Source: Serilophus lunatus
Taxonomy: Eukaryota > Chordata > Aves > Passeriformes > Eurylaimidae
Direction of reading: 5' to 3'
Assembly (NCBI GenBank): GCA_013399895.1
Contig: VXBA01002851.1
Span: 447,573-511,572 of the forward strand
DNA: 64,000 bases
Below are positions 20,640-33,085 of the stretch, in pieces (the stretch's first letter is position 1; every line of letters begins with the position of its first letter). The translations under genes were made by a program, and so were the position numbers. The notes beneath the pieces were generated by a model. It had not been told where the DNA came from. It saw only the letters and a list, made by a program, of their open reading frames with translations, and did no database searches.

Positions 20640-21060
20640 TGGTGTACAACACCAAGCCACACACTGAGGTGAGGTATTTCTGGGTTTTATTCTAGTTTGT
20701 GCAAAATAGGGAGCTGGTCAGTAGCTCACAAAAGACTAGCTCACAGACCACCAAAATTTTACACTATTTATACATTATTGCTAACTAAAGCAGAAGCACT
20801 CGTTGGTTACAAATTACATAACTTTTAATTAGGACTCAACCATTTGTTTGCTATTTAAATCTCTCAGCTCTCGTTCTAATTATCCATAAGTGCAGCTCTT
20901 TCCATTTGAGTCTGTTTCAAGTAGGTGGTCAGTGAGTTGGTGGTTGTGATTGCCCACTGCCAGAACTAGCTTTTCCCCAGTTACTGCTCAGCTCTGATGA
21001 CTTCACTCCCATTGGCTCTCGTTAAGGCAGCCCATTCATCTTGAGACTGTCTTCTCTTGC
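20640..21060. repeat. possible second LTR-like segment
   Basis: The stretch starts near 'GAGGTATTTCTGGGTTTTATTC' and is AT-rich with LTR-like phrases. No paired LTR or internal region was found. It could instead be unique DNA. Confidence 0.25.
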
Positions 21061-21289
21061 TCTTAAAACAAAAGATTAACATGATGCTCAAATGGAATTG
21101 CTTAATCATAGCTGTCCAGCTACAGCTACTGATTATCAAGGGAAAAATTGCGAAGTTTGACTCAAATCCCCATTCAAATCTTGAGGGGCTTGGTACCAGT
21201 CCCAGTTTCTGAAGGAGGATGTGGGTCTCCCAGTTTGGATCTGCAGAGGTGCCTGGGACTGATTGGCTGGAGAGCAGCTTTGCGGGAAA

Positions 21290-21895
21290 GGTCTTGGGCA
21301 TCCCAGAGTGGCACAAGAAATCGCCCACGAGGCAGCAATATGCTCTTGCAGCAAAAGTGGTAGTCAGCATCCTTCCACTCTGCTCTGTGGTGAGACACAG
21401 CTGGAATCTTCAATCCAGTTCTAGGCTCACTGGTTCAAGGCAGGTGTGGACATACTGAAGCAGGTCCAGCATAGGGCTATGAAGATGGTTAACAGCTTGG
21501 AGCATCTTTCATACAAGGTATTTCTGAGAGAACTGAAACTGTTCTTCTGTCTGCATGAGAGGAAGCTCAGGGGCATCTCACCAATCCATATAAACACCTG
21601 GTGAGGAAGTGTAAAGCAGGTGGATGCAAAGTCTTGTCAGGGGTACCCACTGTCAGGACCAGGGGAAATGGGTACAAATTAAAATACAGGAAATTTCATT
21701 CGAGATAAGTAGAATAATTTTCATTGTGAAATTGGCCAAACACAGGAAGAGGCACTCAGTCAGGCTGTGAAGTCTTCATACATGGAGATATTCCACCCCA
21801 AACTGATACAGCCCTGATCATCCTTTAAATAAGAGAGGTTGGGCTTGATGGGCTCCAGAGGTCCCTTCTAAACTCAGCTTGTCTATAATTCTCTG
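21290..21895 (+). mobile_element. CR1 retrotransposon 3' fragment
   Basis: CR1 phrases in + order: 'CTCTGCTCTGTGGTGAGAC', 'GAAGCAGGTCCAGCATAG', 'CAAGGTATTTCTGAGAGA', 'GTCAGGACCAGGGGAAATGG', and the ending 'GGCTTGATGGGCTCCAGAGG'. It is a diverged copy covering the end of the reverse-transcriptase frame and the 3' UTR. The frames here are broken. Confidence 0.8.
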
Positions 21896-24264
21896 TGAGA
21901 AATGCACTGTGAAATTGGTGTGAATTTCTCAACTGATCTCTGCCGCCTTCCTTCCCAGACGTCCCTTGGCAACTGAGCACTGAGGTTTGTGCTTGTGACA
22001 AGATCTTTCTTGTATTTTACAGAAAAGAATGTACCACGTGGCCCACCTGACACAAGAGGAAAATTACCTTCTACCTCTGGCAGGGCTTGTTCTTTATTTA
22101 AAGTGTGCCCAAAGATCTACTGAACTCAGCAAGTTTCAACAACAACACCACAAACGACCTGATGTTCAGGCTCTGTGCTTTATGGTTTTTTCCCCTCCCA
22201 TCTGCACTACTGATGGTAGCTATGCTTCGGCCTGGATAGATTTGCAAGGGGAAAAACAAGCAAACAAAAAGAACATCTGAATCTTGCACACAGCAAACCA
22301 TGGTAAGACCAATTCCTTTATGAGGCAATGAGCTTTCCTCTATTGTTGCTTTCATAAGAGACTCTGAAGAAGAGCTGTGCTGGCCAGAACTTTGTTCTGT
22401 TCTATTTGAACGTTTAAGAGACTAGTACAAACCTACTTCAACAAGGCTTCCACTAAACAAACAAAAAAAACCCTCAACCAATTAAAAAACAAAAATAAAA
22501 CCCCAACAAACTCAAACAAAAAAACCGCAAACATATAACAAACAAAACAGAAACAACAACATATAAAACCCAATAGAAATCCCAAGACAAAAAAAAACCA
22601 AATTAAACTAAAAACGGCTACTTACTGTGGTTTTACGAGTTCAATGGCAAACCAGCAGTTTCACGCGGGTTAACTGGAAAAGCAGATTTACACTGAACAA
22701 GTGATACTTACCAAAACAGTATTTTTACCAAAACAGTATTTTTGCCCTGTTTAGTTTATAACCCCTTTACATTCTCACTTCCTTCTCTCAAGTTTTGTGT
22801 TTTCTCTTTCCCACTTTTGTTTTTCTTCGTCTGATTCCTCCACATTTTTGTCCTGAGGCTTTCTCTATTTTTTCAGTTGTTCTCTTCCCTATTCTCTCTG
22901 GTCCCTCTCGATCGGAGGTCTATGCCCGGAAAAGACTTAAGACTATGTATCACATTTGCTGAAGTTTGCAGCCCTTTGTAGCGATAACTCGATTTGCATT
23001 TCTATGCCATTAGATAGCCTGAAGCATCTAACCAAAATAGCGCTAATTACTGTCAGCAATGACTTGCTGATCAAAATCAGACTGGTTTCTTTATTTGAAG
23101 CAGGACTTTTGCTTTTGGTGTGAAGTACCTAATCAAATCAAGTAGAAAGGTTAACCTGTTACCACTTGATGCCATTGTTTTGTTTGAGTGCCTATTTCTA
23201 ATGCCTATTTCCAGTCTCTTCAGGTGCCTCGCCCGAAAATGACATTCACACACCAGCCAGTTATTATTCCTGTGAGTGAGCCTTCATGCTCGCATAGCAA
23301 ACCACCACCGTGCTACCCCTTAAAATTCCTGCTGGCAGTCACCGGCCATGAGCCCGCAGGATTTGTCGGGCAACGAGATTTTCTTGGATGACTCTGATGG
23401 TAATGGTCTGACTCTTCCCTTGCTTCTCTGGTATGGGAAGAGGAAAGGGGTAGGAAAAAACCCCATAGTTATAGGGTGGCACTGTGAATCTGGAGCAATG
23501 AAAATTCATCTTTGTTGAAGTCATCAAGCATGATTTCCAGAGCGTCAGCAAAAGTGCCCCTCTGCTGTGGAGGAATGTTCCTTAGATATTTGTGTGATCA
23601 CAGGCTGGATCCTGGTGGAAGCTGAGGGTGTTAATGTGTTTCTGCACCTCACAACTAATAGCATCTTCACTTCTGAATCATTGTATGCCAATGGGCAGAT
23701 ATTGGCACTATCCTCCGTTATGTTTGCAGCACTTCAGTTCATTGTTTGGTGCTGCTCATTCCATTATTGACTTCACGGCTCACATAAATCAGGATCTTTG
23801 ATGCTTTAACTGAATTAGAAGCCAGCAACTGACTCAGAAGCCATTGAGAAGACAATCCTCGTGGCTATTTCAGTTTTATTCCTCTTGTGGCTATGAGATG
23901 ATTTGTTCATGGGCATCAAAATTTCAGTCTTGCAGCTGTGGATTCCAAAATGGGGTAGCTGTGGTGCCCACAAATGAAGTGAGACAAGGTTTAAAGGACA
24001 AGGCAGTGTACTTTAGCAGAGGAATGGGATATTGCAAGAGAGGAAAGCAAATAAGAACAAGAGCCCACTTAAGTGTGCTTAAATTTTGTTCTGTTCTGCA
24101 AATTCAGTGTCACATCTCCTTTCTTTTATACTATTTCTGTTATTCACTTACAAGAGTAACCATATTTGGACCCGTGTTTATTGACTACTGTATGACGTCT
24201 AAGTTGATCCCTAATTAATTAATAGTGGTAAAACTGAAAACATGAATACATGTTTGACAGGCTG
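21896..24264. other. intergenic DNA
   Basis: No gene was recognised. A-rich low-complexity DNA occupies about 22450-22615, and a 17-bp unit (ACCAAAACAGTATTTTT) is tandemly doubled at about 22711-22745. PAK1IP1, which lies between TMEM14C and GCNT2 in human, was looked for here and not found. Confidence 0.5.
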
Positions 24265-24690
24265 ACATAGATGGCATTGTTCAGCTTGGAGAAAAGAAGG
24301 CTCGAGGGAAACCTTGCAACAGCGTTTTGGTACCTAAAAGGGGCTTATAAAGAAAATCGAGAGGGGCTTTTTATACAGGCAGATAGAGACAGGATGAGGA
24401 GCAATAGATTTACACTGGAAGAGAGTAGGTTTAGATTAGATGTTGGGAAGAAATTCTTTACACAGAGGGTGGTGAAGCACTGGAGCAGGCTGCCCAGAGC
24501 AGCTGTAGGTGTCCCATTCCTGGAAGTGTTCAAGGCCATGGTGGATGGGGCCCTGAGCAACCTGATCTAGTGAATGGAATTCCTGCCCATGACAGGGAGT
24601 TGAAACTAAATGATCTTTAAGGTCTTTTCCAACCTTCTAACCGTAGTCATCCTATAATTCTGTGATTTTATAATTCTGTGATTCCACATC
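24265..24690 (+). mobile_element. CR1 retrotransposon 3' end with tail repeats
   Basis: Clear CR1 3' end in + orientation: 'TTGGGAAGAAATTCTTTACA', 'GGGTGGTGAAGCACTGGAGC', 'GGTGTCCCATTCCTGGAAGT', then two or three copies of the ATTCTGTG-type tail at 24655-24690. It is less diverged than the other copies here. Confidence 0.9.
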
Positions 24691-25319
24691 CACATTACTT
24701 TCATACCTTAAACGATGTTAAAGGGATACCTCAGTAAGCCTCTCTATTACCTTTTTTTTTTTCTTTTTGTCACTAGACTCAACTTGAGCAGCTGCCAGGC
24801 TCCTAGTCCTGAGATTATCACTGCCACTCCTTCTGCAGGGCTGGTACAAGTACTCTTGGCACAGGAACTGACACAGACAAATCTAGCAGGATTGGAAACA
24901 GGGAGTCTGTCAGCCTACTGGTCTAAGGCTACCTTTTGCTGCATTGCTGTCAGACATCAAGTTATAAGCTCAGCCTAAGACTTGCCTTCCCTTCTCTTGA
25001 AAAAATCCTGCTCGTGGATCCCCTGCCAGAAAAATGAGTTAAGGCCTCCAGACCACAGTCCTAGAGCAACACTGGCACAATACCTTGTTTGAAATAGCAG
25101 GCTCGAGCCCTCCAGAAAATTCAAGGAGGCCCAGTGCTTCATCTTACTTCCTTTGGGCCTGCTCTTGCAGCTGTGGTCCCAGGGACTCTTCACAATCCCT
25201 GCAAACTGGCACATCCTGCCAGACATTTTTGGCTGCTGCGCACGGCTCCAATGTCACAGGCGCACACAGAGCATGCATCTTCCTAGCGATGGGAGATTTT
25301 TGGAAGTGTGTGGGGGAGT

Positions 25320-25412
25320 TCAGTTGAAAGGGAAATTGCGTGAAACCTGCAAGGTATTCACAATGCAGAACAGCGCTCCTGTGGCCGTGCATATTGTGCA
25401 TATTGTGTAAAC
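25320..25412 (-). pseudogene. GCNT2: probable GCNT2 exon 3 remnant
   Basis: After a CTGCAGTTTCAG acceptor on the - strand, a frame reads TICTATGALFCIVNTLQVSR then NFPFN and TGA (25322-25320). This aligns loosely with the ICIYGNGDLKWLVNS...FANKFN region of GCNT2 exon 3. The similarity is weak and rests partly on position and orientation. The final 30 or so residues of the enzyme are not recognisable further on. Confidence 0.45.
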
Positions 25413-28400
25413 CTGAAACTGCAGCTTCTGCTGATCCTGGCATCTGTGGAGATTGCTTGGCCACAAAGTATCTGTCTGCTGCAGCCTTCCTCACTACCCA
25501 ATGCTGAGCGCTGACTTATCTGACACCCCTTCTGCTGGTTTGGATTAGGTCCTGGGAGCTAACTAGTGCCTCAGCTCTCCTATTAATTTCACAGTGCTGT
25601 GCCGTGGGGTGCAGAAAAAGTACCTGATGGTCCTTACTGCACCTGAAGAAATAGTGTGTCTTAGAAAGGCAAAAGCTTGTGAGGAAAGTCTTAGCTTCCA
25701 CATCTAACAGACAGGAGACCCTGTAGAAGAAAATTCTTAGCAAGCATTGGCCCTGATATTTCATACATCTCATTGCAACTACTGTGCTGTAGAGCTGCAC
25801 AGCTCTCTTGTGACTACCTACTTGAATGAACAGACCAGTTACACAAACCCTGATGATAAGTCCAAGGTTTGTCCTAGGCTAGGGTGATACCAAAGGGTGA
25901 AGCAATGGTGGTGTCTCTTCCCTACCCCTAACAGAAGGTGCTATCTCCTTCAAATATCCTCTTCTCCCTACCTCACATACACAGTGACAAAAGAGGAAGG
26001 AGTACTCCTTCTCTCTTTCTTTTTTGACATATTGAATTTCTGAGGTGCTAGGGAAATAAGGAAAAGCATTGCAGGCTCAGAAGTTTGCTCAGCAGCTGCT
26101 ACAGCATCACACAGTATGTAAAAACATCCCTGATACTAGGAGTAAACAAAGATTGAAGAAACTCATGATTTTCATTCATAAGCATGAATTCTAAACCCAA
26201 GGTGATGACAGCCTGTGCAGTTGTACTTGTCATAGCTTCAGAGTATTGTTTAGTGGAGTCCTGAGCCCCCCTCCAAGGATGGAGACTGCCCAGCCTCCCC
26301 ATGCAGCCTATTCATGTGTTTGCTTTAACATCTTTGATGTCAAAAGACTGCAGTTCCACATGCCTTACATCCTCAAGTGAGATTTCATTTACTTGGGCAA
26401 GGTGTGTAAAAGTCTTTAGGAGCTCAATAAGCAGAAAGCCATCCAGTGGGTTGTCTGAGCAAGTCAAACTGACTTCAGTGGAAAATCTGACTTGCTTGGA
26501 AATCCCGTTTGGGAGAGCATGTCCTTTGTGTACCCTGTCCTGGGCAGTGTCTCAGTAGAACTGAAACCTTTGCCTCTGTGTTCATACTGATTCAGAAACA
26601 CAGCTACAAGTAGTGCTGTGGAAGAGTTTACTTTTTTTTTCCTTTGACATGTTATAGAAAGCAAGGATGTGCAGAGGGTGGTTGCTCAGAGCCCGAGCTC
26701 CTTCTATGGAAGAGCACTACAGCTGCTGAACTGAATTGCTGCTGTTACTGTTGTGCAGGATAGCCTTCCTTAACTTCCTTCCTACCAGCCACCTCCTCCA
26801 GTTTTTCACCTTTCCTTGTCTTTTACTGTTATTCCAAAGTAACACTAATGTGGCTAGCTCTCATTGGTTTTGATGCACTTCTTCAGATCGGCTGCCAGAA
26901 ATCATTCTTTCCTCTCTTCTGCAGTGATTAGCTGTAATGTTCTTTCTTAATAACAACAACAACAAAAAAGAGGCTGATGAAGCAGGTCTTGCACCCAAAA
27001 ATCAGTCACACAATGAGAACATATTAATTTACTTACAGAAAAACATAACCTGGAATAGCATTCTTTAGAAAAACAAACAAACCCCCAGCCAACCAAACAG
27101 AAACACACACAAATTCCCAAACAAATATCCATAAAACAAAAAAACCGCACCGCCAAACCAAAATAAACGCTAAAATCACAGCTGGGCAGAAAGCTGTGAT
27201 ATTTTCCTGTGTTCTTACTTACATAGGTAATATAACCCATCCTTAAAATATCTGTATTTCTTCAGGCTCAGAGTGCACCTTGCTGTTGTATCCATAGTTT
27301 CTGACTCCTGAACTTATTGCTTCTGCTGTTGGGTGATATTTTGGTATTTGCCCATTGAGTCTGAACAATGACTTGTTTGCACTTTGGCCTACTTTAAATA
27401 TTCACACAAAATAGTGAGAATGCCTTTATTTTATTTGGGATGCTTCGATTTAGGGGATACTCAGCTTATTAGAGCAAGAAGCAGATGGACTGGTTCTGGA
27501 CCTCTCTTAAGTCTCCCAACCTTCCTAAAACTCCCTCTTTAAAGTAATTACTTTCTTTGAAATACTTCTGTCTTCAGCTGCCACCATGATGGCAAGATAG
27601 TAAAGCTGTCTTGTTCTTCCACTTTCAAAATTCTGAAGAGAATTTCCACCAAAGTTCTGCTCTGGAGGTAAACTTTTTGTGTCTTTCTGCAGAAATCTGC
27701 ATTATTAGGTGTTGGCAGCTATAAATGCAGAAAAAGCTGACTGAGGCAGATCTTGCCTGTTCAAAATCTTCCCTTTGGGTTACCAGCCATGCTTCAGGAC
27801 ATCTAAATGTGATGTGCTGTTGTTTCTGAATTGCTGCAGTTTGCAATCCAGTTTGATAAAAGACCCTGAAATTAACATTGTTTTAATAAAGTTGGTGTTA
27901 AATTGCTGTTATTCAATAGGTATTCTTTCAGCCATCATTGCTTTCTCAGAAGAGAGGAGAGCAGCACACAGTCTATTTAAAGTCAGGCATCCCAATTTTT
28001 ACTGGTTTCATGCAGCTGACTATATCACTCAACAGTGCTGTTAATATGCCTCATATATACAACCACAATAGCTACAGAAATAGGCATTCATAGGTTTGCT
28101 TCCTCACTTTGTTTTTCTGGACAGGATAACCGATACCCATAACTTTTACCTTCTGTTTGCCATACTAAAATGGCAAAGCACTGATTTGGTTTGTTGTTGT
28201 TTTTTTTTTCTCTGCAGCATACTTAGTCTGTTGACTTTTGTGTACTTCATGTAGGATAAGAAGGGAAAATCTGCTCAGATATTTGATGGCCTCCCTCTAG
28301 TGGCTGTTACTATCATTCCTTTGTGGACTATGAAGGAAATTGCTGTTTAAAGACTGCCTCCCATTACAGTTAGAGGCTATAGGAGTACAGGAACAACAGT

Positions 28401-28455
28401 AAAGTGTTTTTCACTCCATAAACAGGAAGAAGAAATGGAGAAAAATGTACACATT
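25413..28455 (-). other. GCNT2 pseudogene intron 2
   Basis: About 3 kb between the exon 3 and exon 2 remnants. An A/C-rich low-complexity stretch lies at about 27060-27175. No gene or clear transposon was seen. Confidence 0.5.
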
Positions 28456-28549
28456 GTGATGACAACTTCCATGGCTTTCTTTAATATTAATCCATTTGCT
28501 GCTTTCAGGTCACCTTCCCATGATGGGTTGAGCATGGAGCCTGGGACAT
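28456..28549 (-). pseudogene. GCNT2: GCNT2 exon 2 remnant
   Basis: After the acceptor TAATTCCAG the frame reads DVPGSMLNPSWEGDLKA, matching the VPGSMPNASWTGNLRA start of GCNT2 exon 2. One base is then missing, and the next frame continues KWINIKESHGSCHH, matching the KWSDMEDRHGGCH part. Its length is about 94 nt against 93 in the functional gene. No GT donor lies directly at the expected end. Confidence 0.88.
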
Positions 28550-28952
28550 CTGGAATTAGGTAACAGAAAACCAAACAGTTAATCCTTTGAACAACTTTGT
28601 GTTCAGATTTATGTCCACTCTCTGGAGTGGGACACTCTCTGTTTGGGAGCTTTCTCCACAGAACTAGGGTAAAATACTTTGGAATACACATCAACAGACA
28701 ACAACTGCCTCCTAACCTTGCTATCAAGTTTTTTCACTGGAAGCAGCTCTCATGACACAGATAAGATGTCAACCCAGGAGACCTAAAGATTTCATTTGAG
28801 AAGCAAACCCCCTCTTTTGCAACAGCCTCAGTATGGTACTTGCATACAACCATTCATGTAACCTTCCCAAGTAGCACTGTCCTCCAAGTGCTAGTTGAAC
28901 ACTGGGCCACTAATAAATAATACCTTCATTGAATTTCGTGGTAAATATTGAG

Positions 28953-28976
28953 GTTTGTTTGTTTGTTTGTTTGTTT
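28953..28976. repeat. GTTT microsatellite
   Basis: About six tandem GTTT units. Confidence 0.9.
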
Positions 28977-29607
28977 CAGTGATTTTGTATGATTTCAAAT
29001 AAAATATAATTGAAATTTTATTCTCAAGTGCTGACCTCTTTCTTTCTTTAGGGTTAATTAACCCAACTGCCTGATTTTCATAACTGTATTTAAAATGTTT
29101 ATTAATATAGGCTGTTTATTTTGCTGATTAAGCACAATCCTAAACAGGGTGATTCGCTACCAGTTCTGTAAAGCACAATTTCATCTGGTGACTGCAGCAT
29201 CTGGTGCCAAAACTGTAGCTGAGAGTACATTACCATCCTAAACTCGATGTTTTCTAAAAAATAAAGTGAAAACAGAAGAAGACTTTGTTACTAGTTTGTT
29301 TTTTTCTGTTCCTTTCTTAGATGGCAACAAGTACATTAGCTCTGCAGATATCATAACCCAAGAACTATTTCGCTTGTTTCTTAAAGAGAAGCACAGTGAA
29401 GGACAAATGGGACCTTAAAAGCACTGTATAATGTCAGGAGAAATTGTGTTTCTTTGAGAAACTGGATGGGAGAAAAGGTAAACATCGGAGGTAAACATTT
29501 TGTGCTTGCTTGTTTGCTCTGTGTTTTTAAGGACAGCTTAGGCTATAGCTTAAGCTTTGTTCCTCTTAAGTAAGAATGAGTGTTTTCAAGTCATCTTAGT
29601 CACCTTA

Positions 29608-30597
29608 GAGAATCATAGAATGTTTTGGTTTGGAAGGGACCTTAAAGATGTACTTCCAACCTTCCTGCCATGGGCAGGAATGCAATTCACTAGATCAGGT
29701 TACTCAGGGCCCCCATCCAACCCTGACCTTGAACACTTCCAGGGATGGGGCATTTACAACTTCTCTGGGCAACATGTTCCAGTGCCTCACCAAACTCATA
29801 GTGAAGAATTCCTTCCTAATATCTAATATAAATCCACCCTCTTACAGTGTAAATTCATTCCCCTGTGTCATACCCCTACATGACCTTGCAAGAAGTCCCT
29901 CTCTAGCTCTCTTGCAGCCCCTCCTTTTGGTACTAGAAAGCTGCTGTAGGGTCTTCCCAGAGCCTTCTCTTCTCCGGGCTGAAAAACCCTAACTCTCTCA
30001 GCCTGTCTGCATAGGAGGAGTGCTCCAGCCCTCTAACCATCTCTGTGGCCCTGCTCTGGACTCACTCCAATAGGTCCATGTCCTTCTTATGTTGGAGGCA
30101 CCAGAGCTGGATGCTCTGCAGATGGGGTCTCACGAGGGTAGAGAAAAGGTGAATACTACGTCCCCTATCCTTCTGGCCACTCTGCTTTTGACACAGCCCA
30201 GGATATAATTGGCTTTCTGGGCTTTGAGCCCACATTGCTGGGTTGTGCTGAGCTTCTCATCAACTGACACCCCCAGGTTTTTCTCCTTAGGGTCACTCTC
30301 AATCCATTATCCTCTAGCCTGTATTTGTGCTTGGGATTGTCCTGACCCAGGTGCAGGACCTTGTGCTTGGCCTTGGTTGAACTTTGGAAGGTTCACTCAG
30401 GCCCGTCCCTCAAGCCTGTCCAGGTCCCTCTGGATGGCATCCCTTCTGTGCAGTGTCTTGACTGCACCATACAGCTTGGTGCCTTCAACAAACTTAATGG
30501 AGATGCACTCAATCCTACTGTCCATGTCCCACTGACAAAGAAGCTAAACAGCGCTGGTCCCAAAACTGACCTCTGAGGAATGCCACTCATACCAAGT
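29608..30597 (-). mobile_element. CR1 retrotransposon fragment, about 1 kb
   Basis: The + strand reads the reverse complement of CR1. It begins with 'AGAATCATAGAATGTTTTGG' and runs through 'CTCTGGGCAACATGTTCCAG', 'GACTCACTCCAATAGGTCCA' and 'CCAGGTGCAGGACCTTGTG' to 'CTCTGAGGAATGCCACTC'. It is 5'-truncated and its reverse-transcriptase remnant frames are broken. It lies in the GCNT2 pseudogene intron, in the same orientation. Confidence 0.92.
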
Positions 30598-32848
30598 GCT
30601 ACATCAAATGCCGCAAATACTGAATCATGACTTTTATATCAGATGCAGAAAGACTGTATGATCCAACAGCAGAACCACCATAGTACTTTGCCATAAATAG
30701 AAGTATGTGGCAGCTATAACCAGAACTTCATGACTATGTTTCTCCCCTTCTGTATATTGGGTTTAACAAATAAAATAATATGCTGAAAAGTGTGGTTTTG
30801 TCTCAAGGAAAATTCAGAAAATATTACTTTTTCACTGAAAGCATTAAGCTAAACATAACAATTTATAAAAGACAAAAACAGGCAGTGATGGCAGGAGGTA
30901 AATGCTTTAAATGGTCTGGGATGTGTATTACCATCCCAAATTAAAAACCTGTTCATAACAGATGGCAGTAAATGTGGCATGTGGAAAGTCTTGGAAAGTG
31001 CTGACAAAATGGCAATGCAGAAAGATATCTGACAAAACAGGAATGACCTCAGGACATCCACAAAAGTACTGAAAGGCACTGCCTTCCAGGAATACAAAAC
31101 TACTGATTTCACATTATTCACCATCTCCCAAAAAGAGCAAACTAGGCATTTTTGTAAGTTAATTAAAAAGTAGGGGAAAGCGTAGTTCAATATAGGCTAA
31201 AAAAATTGAATTTACCTTATTTTCCTTCAAATATTTGCTCAAGTGGCTGCTTTCAGATTCAGAAGCTTTTCTGGGATCCTATTCTTACAAATGCTGTTTG
31301 TCTGAGAAGTGGTGCTGATGGTGAAAGTTAAAATAAATTTTGTGATATGTTGCTTACTCTACTTTTGTCCAACTCTCATCTCTCATTCCATCAAGGTCAG
31401 CAGAGTTTAGTCCCTGAAAATCAGAAGTGGCAAGAGCCACTTCATGGGCAGCAATACTGGGCGTTGTCCTGTAAAGAAGTTTGCTGCCACCAGGTCTTCA
31501 GAACAGCCACCAGCATCACTGTACTGCTCAGATATGAAGGCAGTCACTAGAAATACAGGTCAGCCCCTTGGACACCTTTAATTTCATCTCTTTCCTTAGT
31601 GTAGAGGTTTGAAGATAGCAAAAACGCTGCTTCAGAGACTGGATCTCATTCACAGGACAAAGACAACATAATTGGATTCTCTTCTAAGCTCTTTCTGGTT
31701 TTTTGCAGTTGCAATTCCAGTGCAAGCTGATCTGCAAGTGTTGACTCCAAGAGGCAGCCCATTCCTTTTCCTCTTTGCATCACTACCACAGATTATGAAG
31801 ACAAATATAGGCAGTTTACACAAAATGAACCACTGCATCTGCATTTCTCTAACACACATAAGCTGACATTAGGCTGGAAATCTTGCAGCATAAAAGGCTA
31901 TCTGATTTGCCTTGACCTTCCAAGACTCATACTTGTGATTCCAGAGTCAAACCAATGCATCAGTGAAAACCTAGCTCCAACACGCTAATCTCTACCAGCC
32001 CCACTAAAGCAGCCTGTGCTTCCTTTTCAGCTTTTCTCTAGTCAAATGGACAACTTCTTTACATTTCTATGCCACCAACTGATTTGAGCTTTCCTCCTGC
32101 TCTTTACTAGTTGGTGCAGAGGTGTTTGTTCTTTAGAAATCATCCTGGAATGTTCCCATCCTTGGGAATATTAATCTGCAAGTAACTTTTGCTAGCGCTG
32201 GGGCAATACATTTATGTTTGGAAAACATGCAGGGCTTGAGGTGGGACACATACATGCACTATAAGTGAAGGCATCCAGCCCACTAGTGTGTAAGAGAGAC
32301 CTGGAATTCGCAAGCCCCTTCAGCAGCCTTTGGAGAAGCAAGATGGTACAAGGAAGTTCATGTGGTCTAGTGAAACAGTATGGCCAAAGAGGGTGGAAGC
32401 CAAGTGGATGCCAAGCTGTATCCCTGGGTGTTCATGGGTTAGGCCTGCCGGTGTTAAGCAGAAAGGCATGTAAATGTCCCTGAACACATCACATTGCAAA
32501 GCCCGCCATCTCTAGGACCTCCCTAGCCAGTCATAGGTGCTGTTCTCTCCAGAAGACAGCTCAGACAAGTGGACAAGAGTACAGGACATCAAACTCAAGC
32601 AAGCTCAGTATGCCTTCCTTGCTTGCCACTAGTGCTGCCAAAATGGGCTGTCATCAGCCTGGGTGAGATGTGAAACAGCAGGAATGACAACAATGCGCTG
32701 GTGGGCACTAACAAGTGCCACAGCTGGAAACATCTTCATGGAGAGGTGTGCTGTGGTGATCACTACACAATGTCCACGTGGGAGCAGGTGCTGGGACAGC
32801 AGGTGCTGAGGGCAGATATCTGTGCCTAACTCAGATTTGGCTTCCTAT

Positions 32849-33085
32849 TTGAGATCCTGTTGAGCATCACCCAGAAGTGCTCACCAGGGCTATAGGTATC
32901 CTCAGACCACACCAGCAGATCAAGGGCGGCTGGTCCTGCAGCACAAATTCCACAAAAGGCCAGATGGTGGCCACGTACAAGGAGCCAAAGTAGATGGCCA
33001 GGTTGTATGGCATCAGTGCCTTGCACACATCTGGAGGATGACCAGCCCTGTCCCTGTGCAGTTTCCTCACTGCCCACAGCTGATT
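32849..33085 (-). pseudogene. GCNT2: second GCNT2 exon-1 copy, 3' part only
   Basis: On the - strand one frame reads YNLAIYFGSLYVATIWPFVE then FVLQDQ. After a frameshift another continues LDLLVWSEDTYSPGEHFWVM then LNRI. This is the conserved end of a GCNT2 first exon. The splice donor expected after LNRIP is absent (sequence reads TCAAATAGG). Weak similarity may reach about 33180, but the first two thirds of the exon are not found. It fits a relic of the tandem alternative first exons known in mammals. Confidence 0.82.

Larger units (their letters stand above)
28550..32848 (-). other. GCNT2 pseudogene intron with CR1 insertion
   Basis: It contains a GTTT tetranucleotide run at 28953-28976 and a CR1 copy at 29608-30597. 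The remaining DNA shows no gene. Confidence 0.55.
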
